A stretch of 64,000 nt of DNA from Taeniopygia guttata (GCF_048771995.1 NC_133024.1:44368001-44432000); one strand, 5' to 3'. Positions 33,782 to 48,410 are shown, numbered from the stretch's first letter. Notes: a model not told the origin generated them from the letters alone. A program made the numbers and translations.

Positions 33782-36700
33782 CTCTGTTTTCTCAGCATAA
33801 GCAAAGAAATTGCAAAAATTTCAGGCTTTAAAAATTTAATTGGATCTATTTTTGAATCTCAGTTTGACTGTGTAATGCCCAGAGGGAGCCACAGAAATAT
33901 CTTTAAATGACCTAAAATAGTGTTCATAAAAATGTCACAGCCTTACAGTCCAGCATCTCATAGCTCTGCAGGCTAAAAGTGAGTGCAAGTCTCAAGAGGA
34001 CAATCTCTTCCCAGTGGAGCAAAGTGTTTCACTATGGTCTTATAGAACCAAAAGACATACAATTCCTACCTTAAGGAAATAAATAATCCAGCAAAGAATG
34101 GAAACATAGCTATAACAAAAAGATAGATATAAATTTTTCTTATCCTAAGCTTGAAATGATTTTAGATACAGTGGGAAGACAAGATTTTAGTGATAATGTT
34201 TTGACACAGTATTAAAGTTCCTTTGATAATGTGGTGACTGTTTTATAAATAAGCTATTTAAAGTTAACCTGACTATATGAAAAACCTATCAAACTAAGCT
34301 AATGGACAGTTACAGCTGCCAGAAATATACACAAGGGATAGCGTTATACCACAATGTATATAAAAGAATCAGGAATGCCATCTATACGTAGGTGGTATCT
34401 ACCAGTCCAGTTTCTGGGGTATCACTACATAGACAACAGGAGAGGTACTATTGTCTGGGGAAAACAAACAAAGAAAAAAAAAGCACAAAATCCCCACAAT
34501 AGATATTTGTCTTATTCCTCTTCCTCCTTCCCTCCTCAGAGACAAATACAATGGGAATGACACCTTCTCTTTTAGCAAATTACATCATAACATTAATCTT
34601 TGAGGCAACCTGACTCTTGTTCTTGTTTTGCACAAATGTCTTCATCTTGAGACAGCAACCATGATGCACAAAAGTAGGGTTTCTTTAATTCTGGCTCAAT
34701 TTCCTTCTCTTTACATTTTTATGTAAAAAATAATATTGCTTTCTTTCACATTGCATTCAAATATGTTCTCACAGGTGATTTAATTCCTCTTCCACCTTAA
34801 GGCTTTATTTGAACTCTGTGTACTAGTCCTTGCTACTAGCTGGGTCTGAGACCCTGAGTAAAGGCAGACCTGGCAGTCTTCAGAAGTCTTACTGGTAGAT
34901 GAATGAAATCAAGTACCAAAGTTAAAATGAATCTGTAAAGGTAGACTGAAACAAACCAATGAACAAAACAACCAACCAACCAAAAAACACCACAAAGCAG
35001 ACAAACAACCAAAAGCTTCAATATATAAACATGACACTCAAGGAAATTTGAGGGAGAAGTTTAGCAACTCAAAAAAATCTCAATTTTTTTAGATAAATCA
35101 GGGATACTCTGAAATATGTGAAAAAGCGCTTCACTAAGTAAGGAGTGGGTGCCAATAGGAAGGAAGACAACTGGAAGGTAACCTAATTTCTAACAAGCAT
35201 ACGTTCACTGGTAAATGTTTTCGATACTTCCGCTAATTCTGGAAGAAGACTTGAACTGCAAATCCATAATACACAAGGTATGAGGGGATAAAAAAAAAGA
35301 CAGCATTTAAATCTAAGAAACGAAAAAGAATGAATTATAAATTCTTAAAGCCTAAGGGGAAAAAAAAAAAGTGAGAATTTAAACAGTTCTATATAAATTT
35401 GAGATAATTGATAGCCAGTTAGAAAACTAGTCCTTGAGAAAATCTCAAGGTTGAGGGTTAGTTTGAGTACCCTGAACATGTGCATTATCCATTCTAGGGC
35501 TTTAGTGAATCAAAAGTATTAAGAGAGTAAGACACATGGGGTTCACAGAGCGGCACATATGAAGGTACATTTCAGTTGCATCTGTAAATTAAAAAGGCCA
35601 GATCACAGTCTGAGTATTGGCACATGGCTGTTTATTTTATCCAATCAGCATGGATACTGGTACTGTTATGGTCCATGACAAACTAGCAGTGTCCCACCAT
35701 GGTTTGTTGTTGACAGCTGAGACGCTACCATGCATTGTAGATATTCAGCCATCATCCACACCATCTTACTGATCTGCAGGGCTTTCAAATGCTCTCTGGC
35801 TCTTTTATCTCCTAATTTAGGTAGAGTATTTTTCATACATAGCACAGCATAAGAGAGACAATTACATATTTCTAGTCTACAAATAGGGCATGAGCAATAA
35901 AAAAGGAAGTAAAAACTGTGGAAAAGCAGGAAGCTCCACAGAAATTACCATCAGAATAATGATCATTGCATCAGAAGACAAATGGTTTATTATTCTGAAT
36001 AAAATCAGGAACCTTGTTTAATTAATTTTTCCTGTTATTGGACACAGGTACACAAACTGGCTTGTGTCACATTTTTTTTGCAGTAGCATTCAAATAAAAA
36101 TAGTAAATTATGGAGAATAAATAGGTAAAATACATTATTTAAGTTTACTCCAACCACAGGCCTACATAAACTCTATTCAGAAAAAATAAATGTGTAATTA
36201 AAAAAATCTTTGAAAGCTGAATTTATGACCAAAGGAGATGTTTTGCCTCCATTACAAAGACTAGAAAACAGCTGGTGACTGGGAATATTTTATCTTATGT
36301 CTAAGAAAGCACATTATCACTATTGCTAAATGCTATAGAAATATAACCCATCTAAAGGGGAAAAATAGGTGTTGATAGAAACATTTATAAAAAGTAACAT
36401 AGTGAAATGAGTGTCTAATAAAATAATCAAAGACCTTAAAACTTTCAGATACCGGTGTTAACTGAAAATTTGCAGAAAATAAAGCAGACTCACCCTCACT
36501 AAATGCTGTTTCACATTCTGATGAGAGTTTTGAAACTCCAGAGGCCTCAAGATAACTTCTTGCCATCTCCCACTGAGTATTTTTCAGATTGATGTTTGTT
36601 TATGTTCATGAGCTTTGATGATGCAGTAAGTCAGGGATCATAAAGAGCTCAGCTCTTCCAAGTCCAGAAAGCAGAACAAAGGGGATCTTTTTGCTGCAGT

Positions 36701-39304
36701 CAAATAATCTAGTATTTTGCACAGTATTTTGTTTTGACTTGAGAACTACACTACTTATTCTCAGAGGTCAACTCTGTTCATTGTTTTCACTTTCTAGCCA
36801 AATTTGTCCAATAATCCTCTTTGGTTATCTGAGCTCTGTTTTTTTCTGACACTGCCTTCTGTCACAGAGAGATATGTCTAATGCCTTAGGCTACAAAAGG
36901 CCAAAATATGTTTTGTTCCGTCTATAGGACACTAGCAGAGGAGCAATGCCTGTAACTGTTTCTCCTTTCCATCTGTCCTGTCTTCTTGATATGTTTGTGA
37001 GTCTTACTGAAGTCTCATAAGTGCATGGTGTCTTCAGACATTTAAAGAAAGTGCTGTTTGGGACCCAGATGTTACATTTTTATTTCACTAGAGAAAACTC
37101 AGCTTGCTGATCCTGTTAGCATTGTTTCCTGTGAAGACAGTAGTAAAATGGACAGCCAAGGGGAGAAAGGGAAAAAAAGAAGTAAAGAAAAGAAAACTCC
37201 CAACAACCTTTATATGATGCATTAGAACTAAACTAATTTTCACAATGACTTTTTATTTCACTTTCTTTGTAAAAAAAGTCATTTTAGTTAGAGTAGATCT
37301 CTAACTTTGCTGCTTTTTTTCTCTTTCTCATACATCAATCTAAATCTACAGTCTGTATATTCTTAGACAAGTCTGGTGCTTCTCATAAATATTGGTTCAA
37401 ATACTAAACAGTTTGTTGAGCTAAGTTTGAAAATTATTTTTATTTCTTGAATTGAATGCCTTTCTTCAATTAGACATTAATTTTATGAAGGATGTCAGCA
37501 TAGATATTTTTCAGTATACTCCTGTGTTTACAGAGAAGACATTCATTTATCTATGTAATTTAAATACATATATACATACGCACACAGAGTTTTTCACTGT
37601 GTTAATTAAGCATTATAAATATGCATCAATAAATAAGCATATAATTGAATTCATTTTCAGAGTAATATACATGAAATATAACTACTTTTTCTGCCTTTCA
37701 CTCCATTATGCATACTTATTAAGAAGCTTATAGAAGAGATATACTTCTGGTCTTCTCCAAATCTTTACTATAATAGCTAAATTTAACGACATATATTTTT
37801 TTACAGAAAGACAGTGATTTTCAGTTTTTTTCACTAGCATGATAGGGGATTTGAATAATGTAAAGCTCCTGGATTTGATGCATTTGTGGGGAATTACTTT
37901 GTTTTATCAATATTTTTGCACGCAGCTATGCAAGATGTTCAGGGTTTCAGTGGGAATATTGTTTGTAGTGGTAAGTACACTTACAAAGGTTTAGAGCATG
38001 AGACATATCTTTTTATCTTCTGAGTTAAGCAAATAACTAAATGCTTTCTTCAGTAATGAAGACCAATGTAAGAAATGGTCTTTTCTACTTCAAGTCATTT
38101 CTACTTCAAATGTTTTTGTTATTCAAACCTGCATATTAGCTAGGTGCCTTCACTCTCCTTATAATTAAAGAATGAAACAGTCACTTTCAGAGCACGAGTA
38201 ATTTCTAACTGACATTTACAAGAGCTCTCATAAACCTCTTATTTTTCTTCTCTAGCTGAAAATACTAGATTTCTGTCTCAGACATGGACCCATCAATGCT
38301 GTGGCTATTTAAAGTTAGGAAAAATTAATCCCACTTGAATTTTTTACAAAAGTCACAGAAACTCCTTGGCATCAATCTTAGAGTGCTATTAGAACTATTA
38401 ACTGCAGGTTTTATCTTCTTCATTTTGTTAAGATTAAAATGATGTGTAGGCTTTATTTATGGGTGACCCATAAATAAGCCAGGGATGAAAATGATTGATG
38501 TCTATCATCCTGGTCTAGTAATAAGATGCATATGCTCTGCTTCATGTGTCTGATTAATAAAGTTAAGTTCTTATGTCTGAATAATAAAGTTAAGAAGAGA
38601 TCAATTAGATAAAGTAGTGTGATGCATACTGTGCTTGTACAGATTTTGGAGCTTTTTCTTGTTGCCATATAAAATATCAAAGGAAATATGGTTATGGAAG
38701 TGACAGTACACTGAATACTACTTGACAGGCATGTCATTCATATCACATTATATCCAGTTATATTTTTAGTTTATTTCAGTTTTCAGTTTAGTTTTTGTTG
38801 TTTGGATTTTTTAAACACTTTTGGTAGCTATTTTCCACAGTCATATTTAAGAATTGTATTACATGTCTAATTGAAAATTGGTTATTGCTTTTCATTTTCT
38901 AATAAGCTTGAAAAAGATACCCTTTGAAAAGTCAGTCACTGAAGCACAGGTATTCATAAACTGTACTAATCCCTGGATTATCTTTCCAAATATGTTTCAC
39001 CTAGAATATTTTTAAATCTGAAAGTATTTACATTCATTTGTCCAGCACTGTCTCATTTTTCAATTTTCTGTGTTTTTCTCCTTGCAAGCTTTATTTTTTC
39101 ATCAGAGGAAATACACCTCAAAAAGTGTTTGGCAATAAGATTACAACAGTATTAGGACCTCAGACTCTTTTTCCTTCTGATATATGTTACAGACTTAAAA
39201 TCTATAAAATGACTTAATGGGAAAAATCACAGCTTGAAGTCATTCTCCTTTTCTTTATGCTGTAGTGCAATAGTTGACACAAAAGAAATAAGTATGGATA
39301 ATAT
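33782..39304. other. Long AT-rich stretch without genes
   Basis: About 5.5 kb with no recognised gene or repeat family. An A/C-rich patch with CCAA repeats is at about 34949-35012, and the 13-mer TAATAAAGTTAAG recurs at about 38554 and 38582. Short frames (60-94 codons) have no recognisable features. Confidence 0.5.
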
Positions 39305-40262
39305 AATCATGGAATAGCTTGGGTAGGAAGGGACTTTCAAGATCATCCAGTTTGAATACCCCTGACATGAGCAGGGACATCTTCCCTGACCAGGCTGTTC
39401 AGGGCCCCATCTAGTCTGGCCTTGAACACTTTCATTTTCCAGAGCTCCTCTGGGAAACATGTTCCGGGATCTCACCAGACTCACGTTAAAAGAATTTTTC
39501 CTTACATATAACCTGAATCTCTTTCATTTTAACACTGTTTGCCTTTGTCCTCTCACTACAAGCTCTATTAAAAAGTCTTTTTCATTCTTGTAAACCCCCT
39601 TTCAATATTGAAAACCCAAAATCAGGTCTCCTTGGAGCCTTCTCCATGCTGAACAGCTCCAACTCTCTCAGTCTGTTTTTCATATCAGACATGTTCCAGC
39701 CTTCTGATAATTTTTCTGGACTCTTTCCAGACCTGCTGTAACAGGTCCATGGCTTGCTTGTGGCAGCTCTCCAGATGAGGGTCTCACGAGAGTAGAGTGA
39801 AGGCAAAGAATCACCTCCCTCAACATGCTGGCAAAACTGTTGGTTTTTTTTTACAGCCCAGGATACAGTTGCTTTTCTCATCTGTAAGTGCACACTGACA
39901 GCTGAAGTTGAATTTTTCAGCTACCACTACACCCAAATCCCTTCTGCAAGGTTGTTATAAACCCATTCATCTTGTATTGATACTGGTGGTTGTCCTGACC
40001 CAGGTGCAGGACCTTGCACTTTACCTTGCTGAACCTCATGAAGTTCATCTAGGCCCACTCCTGGAGGTTTTCAAGGTCTTTTTACACAATAGCTCTTCCT
40101 TCAAACATATGAGCTGCACCACTCAATTTGCTGTCACCTGCAAACTTGATGAGGGTGAACTCAATCCCACTGTCAATGTCATTAATAAAGGCATTGAAAT
40201 GTACCAGTTCCAATCTAGACCCCTGAGGGACAGTGGTCATTTGGAAGTAAAACAGATTTCTG
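39305..40262 (-). mobile_element. Long CR1 LINE fragment, minus strand (about 950 bp)
   Basis: This is the longest CR1 piece in the window. The + strand shows the reverse complement from the tail inward: 'aatcatggaatagcttgggt' and 'aggaagggactttcaagatc', then 'gggacatcttccctgaccag' and 'ggctgttcagggccccatct'. Further in come 'ccttggagccttctccatgc', 'tgaacagctccaactctctc', 'gggtgcaggaccttgcac'-like sequence, 'gctgaacctcatgaagttca', 'gatgagggtgaactcaatcc' and 'gacccctgagggacagtgg'. The last belong to the C-terminal part of the reverse-transcriptase reading frame (the HxHxG-type 'TLVTFGDTK'-region equivalent is not readable). A 122-codon + strand frame at 39908-40276 is antisense to CR1 and not a gene. 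Confidence 0.88.
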
Positions 40263-41411
40263 CATCCTTATTCTGAATTTCTCTGTTAGTTATGTATATC
40301 TTAGAACAGGGATAATTTTATAACACTGTTCTAGAAATATCCACATAATCACCAATGAGGAAATGTGCTCAGATATCATAATGCCATGACAGAGAAAATA
40401 GCTTTGTCTCAGGAGCCTTTTGCAACAGGATTAATTAGCTCAGGTGGATTTGTGCTTGATATTTTTGGTTTTCTTCCAGTTCTACAATTAATAAATGTAG
40501 ATCTAACTTTGTACATTTTTGAAAAAATGTTCACTAGTATACTGCTGAAAACACTATAAAGTCCAATAAATTTTGCAATTTTTATAAGAATTTTTCTCAC
40601 ATGAAAACTTATATGATCATCTTGTCAACTTTATGCCAGAAAATCTAATGTTTTTGTTCAGTGTATAAGCTTTGCAATGAGTTAAAGTATAAAAAGCAGA
40701 ATAAGTCTAGGAGAGAGATTTTCCGTTTAAGGAGGAAGACTATTCTAACTTGTCTCTTTTTTTCCCCTTCTCTTCTGGAAGCAGAACAGCAACTTAAATA
40801 TAAGGGCCTCAGTAAATGCAACAGCTCTGGCAAGTTAGTGTCTCTTATAATTTTTCATGATGACAGCTTATAATGACATACACTGTTATGTTGCCAACTC
40901 TCATTAGTGTAAGGTATCAGAACATTAGTGCTGTCATTTTCTTAAGCTGCCCTCCTTTTGCTATGGCATGGCATTACATCCTTGTTTTAAATCAAACATC
41001 TGTTCTTTGTGTCTACAACCAGTCTGAAGAATGCTGCTTGTATTGTACAGCAGGCGAAACCCAATATTTTCTTATTTATCCAGATAAAGAAGTCAATGAT
41101 GTAAAAATGGCATATATTTTTCCACTTTTAATGCCTGAACTAAATATTTTTTCCAATATATGAAACTACTTTACCTTTGACAATATTTAGTTGTTTTAGT
41201 AAATAACTGATTTATTTAGACTTATTAAAAGAAAGCCTTAACTAGGCTATATTCCAATAAAATTTTATTATAATTTAACCATCTCGCTTTCTTATTGAAA
41301 TAATCAAATTCCTATAAAAACAAGACTCACAACCTGGTTCTTAATAATGTCAAACTGACTCCCTCATTGCTTTAAATTCTAGGAAATAGAAGATCTGAAA
41401 TAGAAAATCTC
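40263..41411. other. AT-rich DNA without recognised features
   Basis: No gene or repeat recognised. The 96-codon frame at 40873-41163 has no supporting motif. Confidence 0.5.
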
Positions 41412-41795
<384 letters not shown>

Positions 41796-41964
41796 TCTTC
41801 CTATGTAATTGCTTGGCAAAAATAACATTTTTACTTTCTACAGAAAGCCAAAGACAACTGTCAGTGGAAAAAATGACAATATTCAAAAAGACATGTTTCA
41901 TACACTAGTCGCTAGACAACTCATAATATTGCAACTTTTCTCCATGATAAGTTTCTCCCCTTTG

Positions 41965-42480
41965 GGGAAAGAGAATAACAGAATATCTCATGAGAAGGGA
42001 CCCATAGTCAAGTCCATCTCCCCACTTCTCACAGAACTACCTAAAACTAAACTACACATGGCTAAGAGCAACATCCAGATGTTCCCTGAACTTTGAAAAG
42101 CTTGGTTCCATGACCACTCCCCTGAATAGCTGTTCCAGTGACTGCCCAGCCTGTGGTGAAGGACGTTTACCTAGTGTCCTATCCAAACTTCCTCTGATGC
42201 AGCTTCATTACCTTTTCTCTTGTCCTATCAGAGTTCATCAGAGAAAAAAGATCAGAACCTCCCCCTCTACTGTCCACTTTGAGGAAGTTGCAGTCTATGA
42301 TGAAGTCATCCCTCAGCCTTTTCTTCTTCAAACCAAACAAAACACATGACTTCAGCTGGTTGCCCTCAAGACAATGACATTTTCCATTTGACGATTTTGT
42401 TTCCTTCTCAGTTCTTTTGTGAAAGTGGACCAGCTGCTTATGTTCCTTTAGGAATGTAGAAGAGAAAATACTTTAATCAT
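41965..42480 (-). mobile_element. CR1 LINE fragment of another subfamily, minus strand
   Basis: The + strand reads the reverse-complemented CR1 of a distinct subfamily: 'catgagaagggacccatag', 'cacagaactacctaaaac', 'ggctaagagcaacatccaga', 'ttggttccatgaccactccc', 'cagtgactgcccagcctgtg', 'cttcctctgatgcagcttca', 'cttgtcctatcagagttcat', 'gaggaagttgcagtctatga' and 'catccctcagccttttcttc'. It is 5'-truncated; the right edge near 42480 is approximate. A + strand frame at 42110-42349 is antisense. Confidence 0.82.
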
Positions 42481-45400
42481 CGAAGTATTTTTATGGTATG
42501 TAAAATGAAATTTTTTCTACAGCAGTACGATCCTTGTTGGATCATACGTTGGAGGAAATAATAGGCTTCAATTTTTTTCATTTGGTGAAGCTTCATATCA
42601 ATTTATGCTGACTTAATCTGAGGACAATGTCTGTGTAGCTTGTTTGTAACAGTGTTGAAAAAATGAAAGTGAAAATTTATTTCTCAATCATGGGTCGCGG
42701 CTGAGTTAGTGTTCAGTGAACTAAAGGCAAGAACAGGAGGCTGGCAGCATTCCATCCCCAAGCCAAGATGGTGCTCAAGTGTGTTCGCTTCCCATTTGTG
42801 TCTTAGTCACTGACAGCAGCAGTGATGCCAAGCTTGCAAAAGTGCTGCAGGAGACTGGATAAAATGGGTCTAAAATTTGTAATGACTATCTTTTAAAATT
42901 AAACAGATCTGAAAATGTTTAAAATATTTATAAGGTAGCTTTCAAAGATATCAAAAGAAAAACAGAAAATAAGCGTGACTACAAAATGATGCACAGAATA
43001 GGACATGGTAGCAAAACTCTAAAATGAGGTAGGACACATGAATTAAATGAAAATGAGAATAACTGTATTTAGAATACATTGAGAACAGATCGCACAGATA
43101 TAGCTCAGACAATATGACCCACTTTGTTTTTATTCTAGAAGCTTCAGCTCTCTTAAAAGCTGTTATCGAGCTCTTTCCTTTCATATCACTATCTCATGCA
43201 CAAACATGTTTGTATTAAAAAATTATTAATTTTAAAAGGGGACTCAAGATCTAGGAGGAATAAATTTCCACACCCAATATCATATTTTTCTGAGCAAGAA
43301 CCTCAGGATACCGGTGACTTTTCATTACTGCCTGGACCAACTTTTCTTGAAAACCAAAGCTGTAAACCTTAGGACTCAAAGGAAGTATAAACATAACACC
43401 AGAGGAAAAGAGGGTATAATATGTATGTATTTGCATTATATTACTGAATGTGTTAGCTTCATTGTAAATGTAATAATAATAACTCCTTTTGATTAGACTC
43501 TAAGGCCTTAATTAGCCTAATAAAAAATTATGACTTCCACATAGGAGGCTTTTACTCTTAGCAAAACTCTTCCTTTTTATTCTTAGCAAGATTTTGAGTG
43601 TAACAAGGAAGGAAGGAGAAATTTACTAATAGAGATGCAGGAAGGAGCTACTAGTTCCTTATTATCGTATTTATCACTAACTTGTCCTGTCTATACAATA
43701 AAGATCTTGTCTTGCTCCAACCTTCACACTGATCCTCTCTATAATATAGATAAAGTTTTTTTGAATCAGTTTACACAAAGCAACCGCTTACCACCCTTAT
43801 CAAACCAAGGGAGCAGATCAAAATATCCTGTAGGCAGAGCTTTCCTTTCTAGGGGACTGAGCTCTGTGTTAAGACAAATATTAAAAGGCATTCCATGGGA
43901 GATGGAATGATTTACAAGGAAGATGCAATGATTTACAAAACATAACTTTTCCACTTGTGCTAAGTACTTTGCACATATGCAACTCTGTCTTTTGGAATTA
44001 AAGTAGGAAAATATGATTTGAGAATGCAAAATTATATTCTAGCAATATTGAGATTTGCTTTAAATCAGATCTCTCTAAATTCACTACCTTTATTACAATT
44101 CACAGATCATAAGGGTCACAATTAAGAATTCTCCTTTCCCTTACTGTTCACTCATCAGTTGAGTTACTTTGATATTTGTTGTTGTGCAACTTTTAGCCTG
44201 AGGAATTGTTGTTTCCCTGTGTAGCAGCTGCAGAAACAGATGCTGGATTTGGGTTGCTGGCACACATCCATAAAATCTTAAATGCAAAACAAAAATGATT
44301 TCTGGCCTATTACCAGGTGGTCCCTCTTTTCCATCTGCTGGAGAGATTTTAATTTGCGATCACTTTAAAAAAATGTTTTCTGGACTTTGCAGTCACATTT
44401 CTTTTTAAATGCACTCTTGACTGGTAGGTAAAATTCATTTAGGCAGCATTCTATGGTTAGATCACCTTCTCAGTATTGTTTGGACTCTCTTCAAGCGAGA
44501 ATAAAAGGCATTCTGCATGGGTGTCTAGTGAACCTGACTGACGTATATGATAAACACAGCAGGAGGTCCAAGGCCACTTTGGACCAAAAAAGCAGAAACT
44601 TCCACCTTTGAGAAAGGCTCACACTTGCAAGTTCAAAATAACATGGAGCTTTTTCAGACCCTGAGCACAAAAGTTATGCCTGGAAAAATATTAAAACACA
44701 ACAAGGAAAAAAATTATTTGCTTTTTAATTAAGATTATCAACCAAAAAAAAAAATCAGAATGAATAAATGGATGAAATGCAAAATTATGGCTGTTCAGTA
44801 ATTTATCATGCTAACATAGAAAGGGAGCAACAACATGTCCCCTGAAATTTTCTCAGGACTGTATTTTCAATGTCACTTAAAGACCATGCTGTACAAGCCC
44901 TTTGACAGCATTCTTTATGGACATTAAAACTGACCACAACAATAAACAATATGATAAATAGATTAAATAAAACCTTCACTAAATTCAAACAAAGCAAAAG
45001 AAAACAAAATTGAGATTTCATTCAACAATTTCATTTGCGTGAATTATATGTCATCTATTATGAGTTGTTGTCTACAGTTATTCAAGCGTCTTTCCAGTGT
45101 TATAATTCCAGAAACCTGTATTTCTGTACATCTATGCTTGGGCATTCCAGGGTGAACCTTAAAAAAAACATTCCAATTTAAATTTATTTGCAAAATTTTG
45201 CCCAGATTTATTGAATACAGAGCAACAGAATAACATGCTTCAACAATACCCATTCTTGTCTGTAAAAATGATTTGAAAAATTCCAGAAGTTTCCTTCAGA
45301 TTCCTTAGAAAATCCTTCTACTTACATTCCAATTCCCTCAGGTGGTCCTATGGCCGTGCCTTTATGTCATCTAGGTAATTTTTTATAACCAATGTTCAGG

Positions 45401-46802
45401 ACTTAATAACCAATATGCAGGGCTTATAATAATACACAGTGACTATCAGATGAATTACCTAGGGCCTAGAGTTTTGATAAACACTCTCTCACTTTCAATA
45501 GGACTGGATGCTTTCTAAAGTAAGGCCAGTACAGCTTTCTTGACAGCTGATGACATTCTCTGCCCTAGGTTTCAGAGAGGAGGCGGGGACAGAGGTATAT
45601 TTTTAAATTAATTTGCATTAGTGAAGACCCATTTGAATGCACTGATAACAAAACTGCCTATTCCAATACAAAGCAGATTCACTCTTCTGGAGGGTTTATA
45701 GCCTGCAAGCAGCTCATCACTCTTTATTGGGGGTTGGGTTGAGACAGTGTAGTGACAATGACATAGAAGTGGTGATCCTGACCTAAAATCCAGAAAGTTT
45801 GTGCAAACTATGGTGACAGAATGTCCTCCTGCCTCATTAGAACTTATTCACTGTACGAGTCTTACCTGTACTTGCATACCACAGAGAGAAGGATGTGTTT
45901 TAAAGTACTTTGGTGCAAGTGGGACATGCAATACGTTTATAGCTTGCTTTTAGGTTGGAAGATGTTTAAAAACCCCTAATTTCCAAATTCTGTAATGATA
46001 TTGTTAAAATTTGAGTTAACCATTGTGGAACATAAAGAACTGCAGAGACATACAGGACTAAAATGCATTATATGACTAAATACACATAATGGACCCAGCA
46101 TATTCTGTTTGTGTTCCTTCACTAATGGGAAATTCAGCCCTGCTGCCCAATTCTCCTGTTCTAATCTGTCTTCCAAAGACAGACAACTTGTGCAACTTGT
46201 TAACCTTTTTCTTCTAAAATTGATAAACCATCTGCACAGGAAAGTTTCTCTATTTCTGCCACACTCAGAAAGAAAAAGCAATGTGAAAGCCTTCTTCCTA
46301 CCCTGCCACAAGAGACCATTTGTCCTTCAAATTACCTCAAAGCAATAGTCATAAGGAAATGCAAGTGCTTAATATGGCTTAAGTGGTACTATACATTGCT
46401 AAATACTTCCCTTGCCAATTGTATTCATTAGAGAAGCTCTTAATCTTATGAAATAAGAAGAGCTCCTCACACTTAAGATTTTTGTGTCTCCTGTTTTGGT
46501 TTCCTCTGGGATTGGTGCTCTTCCAATTTATGACCACTGACTGTCTGCCATTTCTACTACCTTTGTAATGACTTAAATGATCTCCCATCAATTTTTCTAA
46601 GAGTTGACCGCCATTTGCTACAGCGACATGAGTGTTTAGATTTCTAGGATATGCACTGTCTTCTTTATCCTCCCTTTTAATACAGGGATAACAACAACAT
46701 CATCAGTTTCACATCCAATAGATAACTCTTTGATTAGCTCTTCTTCATTACAGCACCAGTAAAGGGGGAGCAGGGGATGTCAGACTAACAGAAGCACATT
46801 GT
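42481..46802. other. Long AT-rich stretch without genes
   Basis: No gene recognised in about 4.3 kb. A slightly GC-richer patch at 42690-42860 is unidentified. A 20/21-bp imperfect tandem duplication with a TTATAACCAAT core lies at 45383-45423. The 111-codon minus-strand frame at 45976-46311 and the 91-codon frame at 43635-43910 show no motif and are probably chance. Confidence 0.5.
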
Positions 46803-47372
46803 ACTGCTTTTTTTGTTCGGGATACAGTAAATTTTCTTCATAGTAGCTAGTATAGAACTATAGCAGAGGATTTGAGAGGATTTGTGACACAATAGCAGAG
46901 CTGATAAACAGCAGTGTTTTAACTATTGCTAAGCAGTCACAGACTTTTCATCTTCCCAGACCACACCACCAGTGAGGAGGCTGGGGGTGCACAAGAAGCT
47001 GGGAGGGGACATAACTGGATAGATGGATGACCCAGACTGATAAAGGGGGTGTTCCATACCATATGGGGTTGTGCTCATGTAAAGCTGAGGGAAGGAGAGG
47101 ACATTCTAAGTTACACCATTTTTCTTCCCAAATAGCTATCACATGTGATGAATCCCTGTTCTCCTGGAAATGGCTGAACACCTGCATGCCCATCAGAAGC
47201 AGTGAATGAATTACTTATGCTGCTTTTCATGAGCACACAGCTTTTGCTTTACATTTTGAAATGTCTTTGTCTCAACCTGTGTTTTTCTTCCTTTGCGTTC
47301 CTAGTCCCTTGTTGGAGGATTGACAAAGTGACTGTGTGGGACTTAGCTGGCTACCAGAGTTTAATCACAACA
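46803..47372 (+). mobile_element. Degraded full-length LTR (about 570 bp)
   Basis: This is the most complete copy in the window of the family also present at 1735-2057 and 25008-25380. In order it shows a decayed start near 'gttcgggatacag', 'aaattttcttcatagtagct', 'gctgataaacagcagtgttt', 'gactttcatcttccca'-type sequence, 'ggggtgcacaagaagctggg', 'aggggacataactggatag', 'ttccataccatatggggttg', 'ggctgaacacctgcatgccc', 'agaagcagtgaatgaatta' and the end 'ggacttagctggctaccaga' followed by TTTAATCACAACA. The TATA zone (CATGTAAAGC) and the poly(A) zone (TGAAATGTCTTT) are both mutated, so it is unlikely to be active. The 5' boundary is uncertain and no target duplication is clear. Confidence 0.76.
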
Positions 47373-47819
47373 CACATAAATCAGCAATGTCTTTGCAGAG
47401 ACCCTACAGAGACAAAAGCTTGAGTCCCAAGCTGCAAGGAATATACTGCAAATACAAATCACACTGAAGGAAACATCAGGGACCAAGACAAGGAAGACAG
47501 GGAAGGCAAGGAAGGCCTTCTGGCAGCAGGAGGAAATCATTCTCTACCTGCATGTTTTCAGCTTCAGAAAATATATATTACACTAAGAAAAGTGAGAAGG
47601 AAGAGCGCTCAGAATGGATCACCTGTGTCTATGAGATTGAAGAAAGTGTCTGCAAGGAATATGGAGGCAAACAATAGTGGCTGGAGATTATGTTCTTAAG
47701 GGATGTGTCTAATCATTTGCCAATCCAACTTGATGTCCTAGGAGTTTTGCTGCTTGGTCAAAGCTCTTATGATGGGTGATGATAAGAGATTGCTAAGGCA
47801 TTTCCAGTCCTCCAACTAC
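47373..47819. other. Unidentified purine-rich sequence
   Basis: This stretch is rich in A and G, with 'aaggaagacagggaaggcaa', and has no recognisable repeat or gene. It separates the LTR from the CR1 3' half. Confidence 0.4.
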
Positions 47820-48410
47820 TAGCTCTTACGATTCACCATGTGTCCTTGCAACAAAGGTCAGCAGCATCCTGGGATGTGTTAGCAAGGGTATCGGCAGTAG
47901 GTCAAGGGGAATGATTCTTCATCTCAGTCCAGCACTGGAGTAAAACATTCAGTGCTGTGTTTCCTACTACAAACAAGACATGGGTACACTGAAGTGAGTC
48001 CAGCAGAGACCACCTACATGGTAAGGGAAAAAAAAAAGAGATTCTAAGATGGTCAGGCTGGAGACGAAAAAGGTGATGGGAGATCTTATTGCTGTCTACA
48101 GCTATGTAATGCAAGGTTGTAAAAATAATAAAGCAGGACTCCTCTGAATGATTCAGTAGGACAGAAGCCAAAACACTTAAAAATCTGTCTAGATATAAGA
48201 CAATACTTTTTTGTCATGTGGGCGATCTAGCCTACAATCTTCCCAAGGGAAGCTGTGGAAATGACACATTTGGAGATATTCAAGGCTCCAAGCTGGATGA
48301 GGCCCTGAAGACCTTTGTCTTACTGCACCACATCTGAAGTAGGCTTTAGAATCTACAACATCAAGATGCTCCTTCCAATCAAAATTATTTGTGATTCTGT
48401 GATTCCAGAT
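47820..48410 (+). mobile_element. CR1 LINE 3' half, plus strand
   Basis: The + strand follows CR1 from the end of ORF2 to the tail: 'gcagcatcctgggatgtgtt', 'ggtcaaggggaatgattctt', 'gtccagcactggagtaaaac', 'acaagacatgggtacactga', 'gagtccagcagagaccacc', 'gagatcttattgctgtctac', 'ggaagctgtggaaatgacac', 'tttggagatattcaaggctc' and the terminal 'gtgattctgtgattcc' at about 48395-48410. It is 5'-truncated and full of stops. Confidence 0.84.

Noticed and set aside
39908..40276. 122-codon + strand frame with a plausible hydrophobic start.
   Set aside because: It is antisense to the CR1 reverse-transcriptase region, a common source of false frames.
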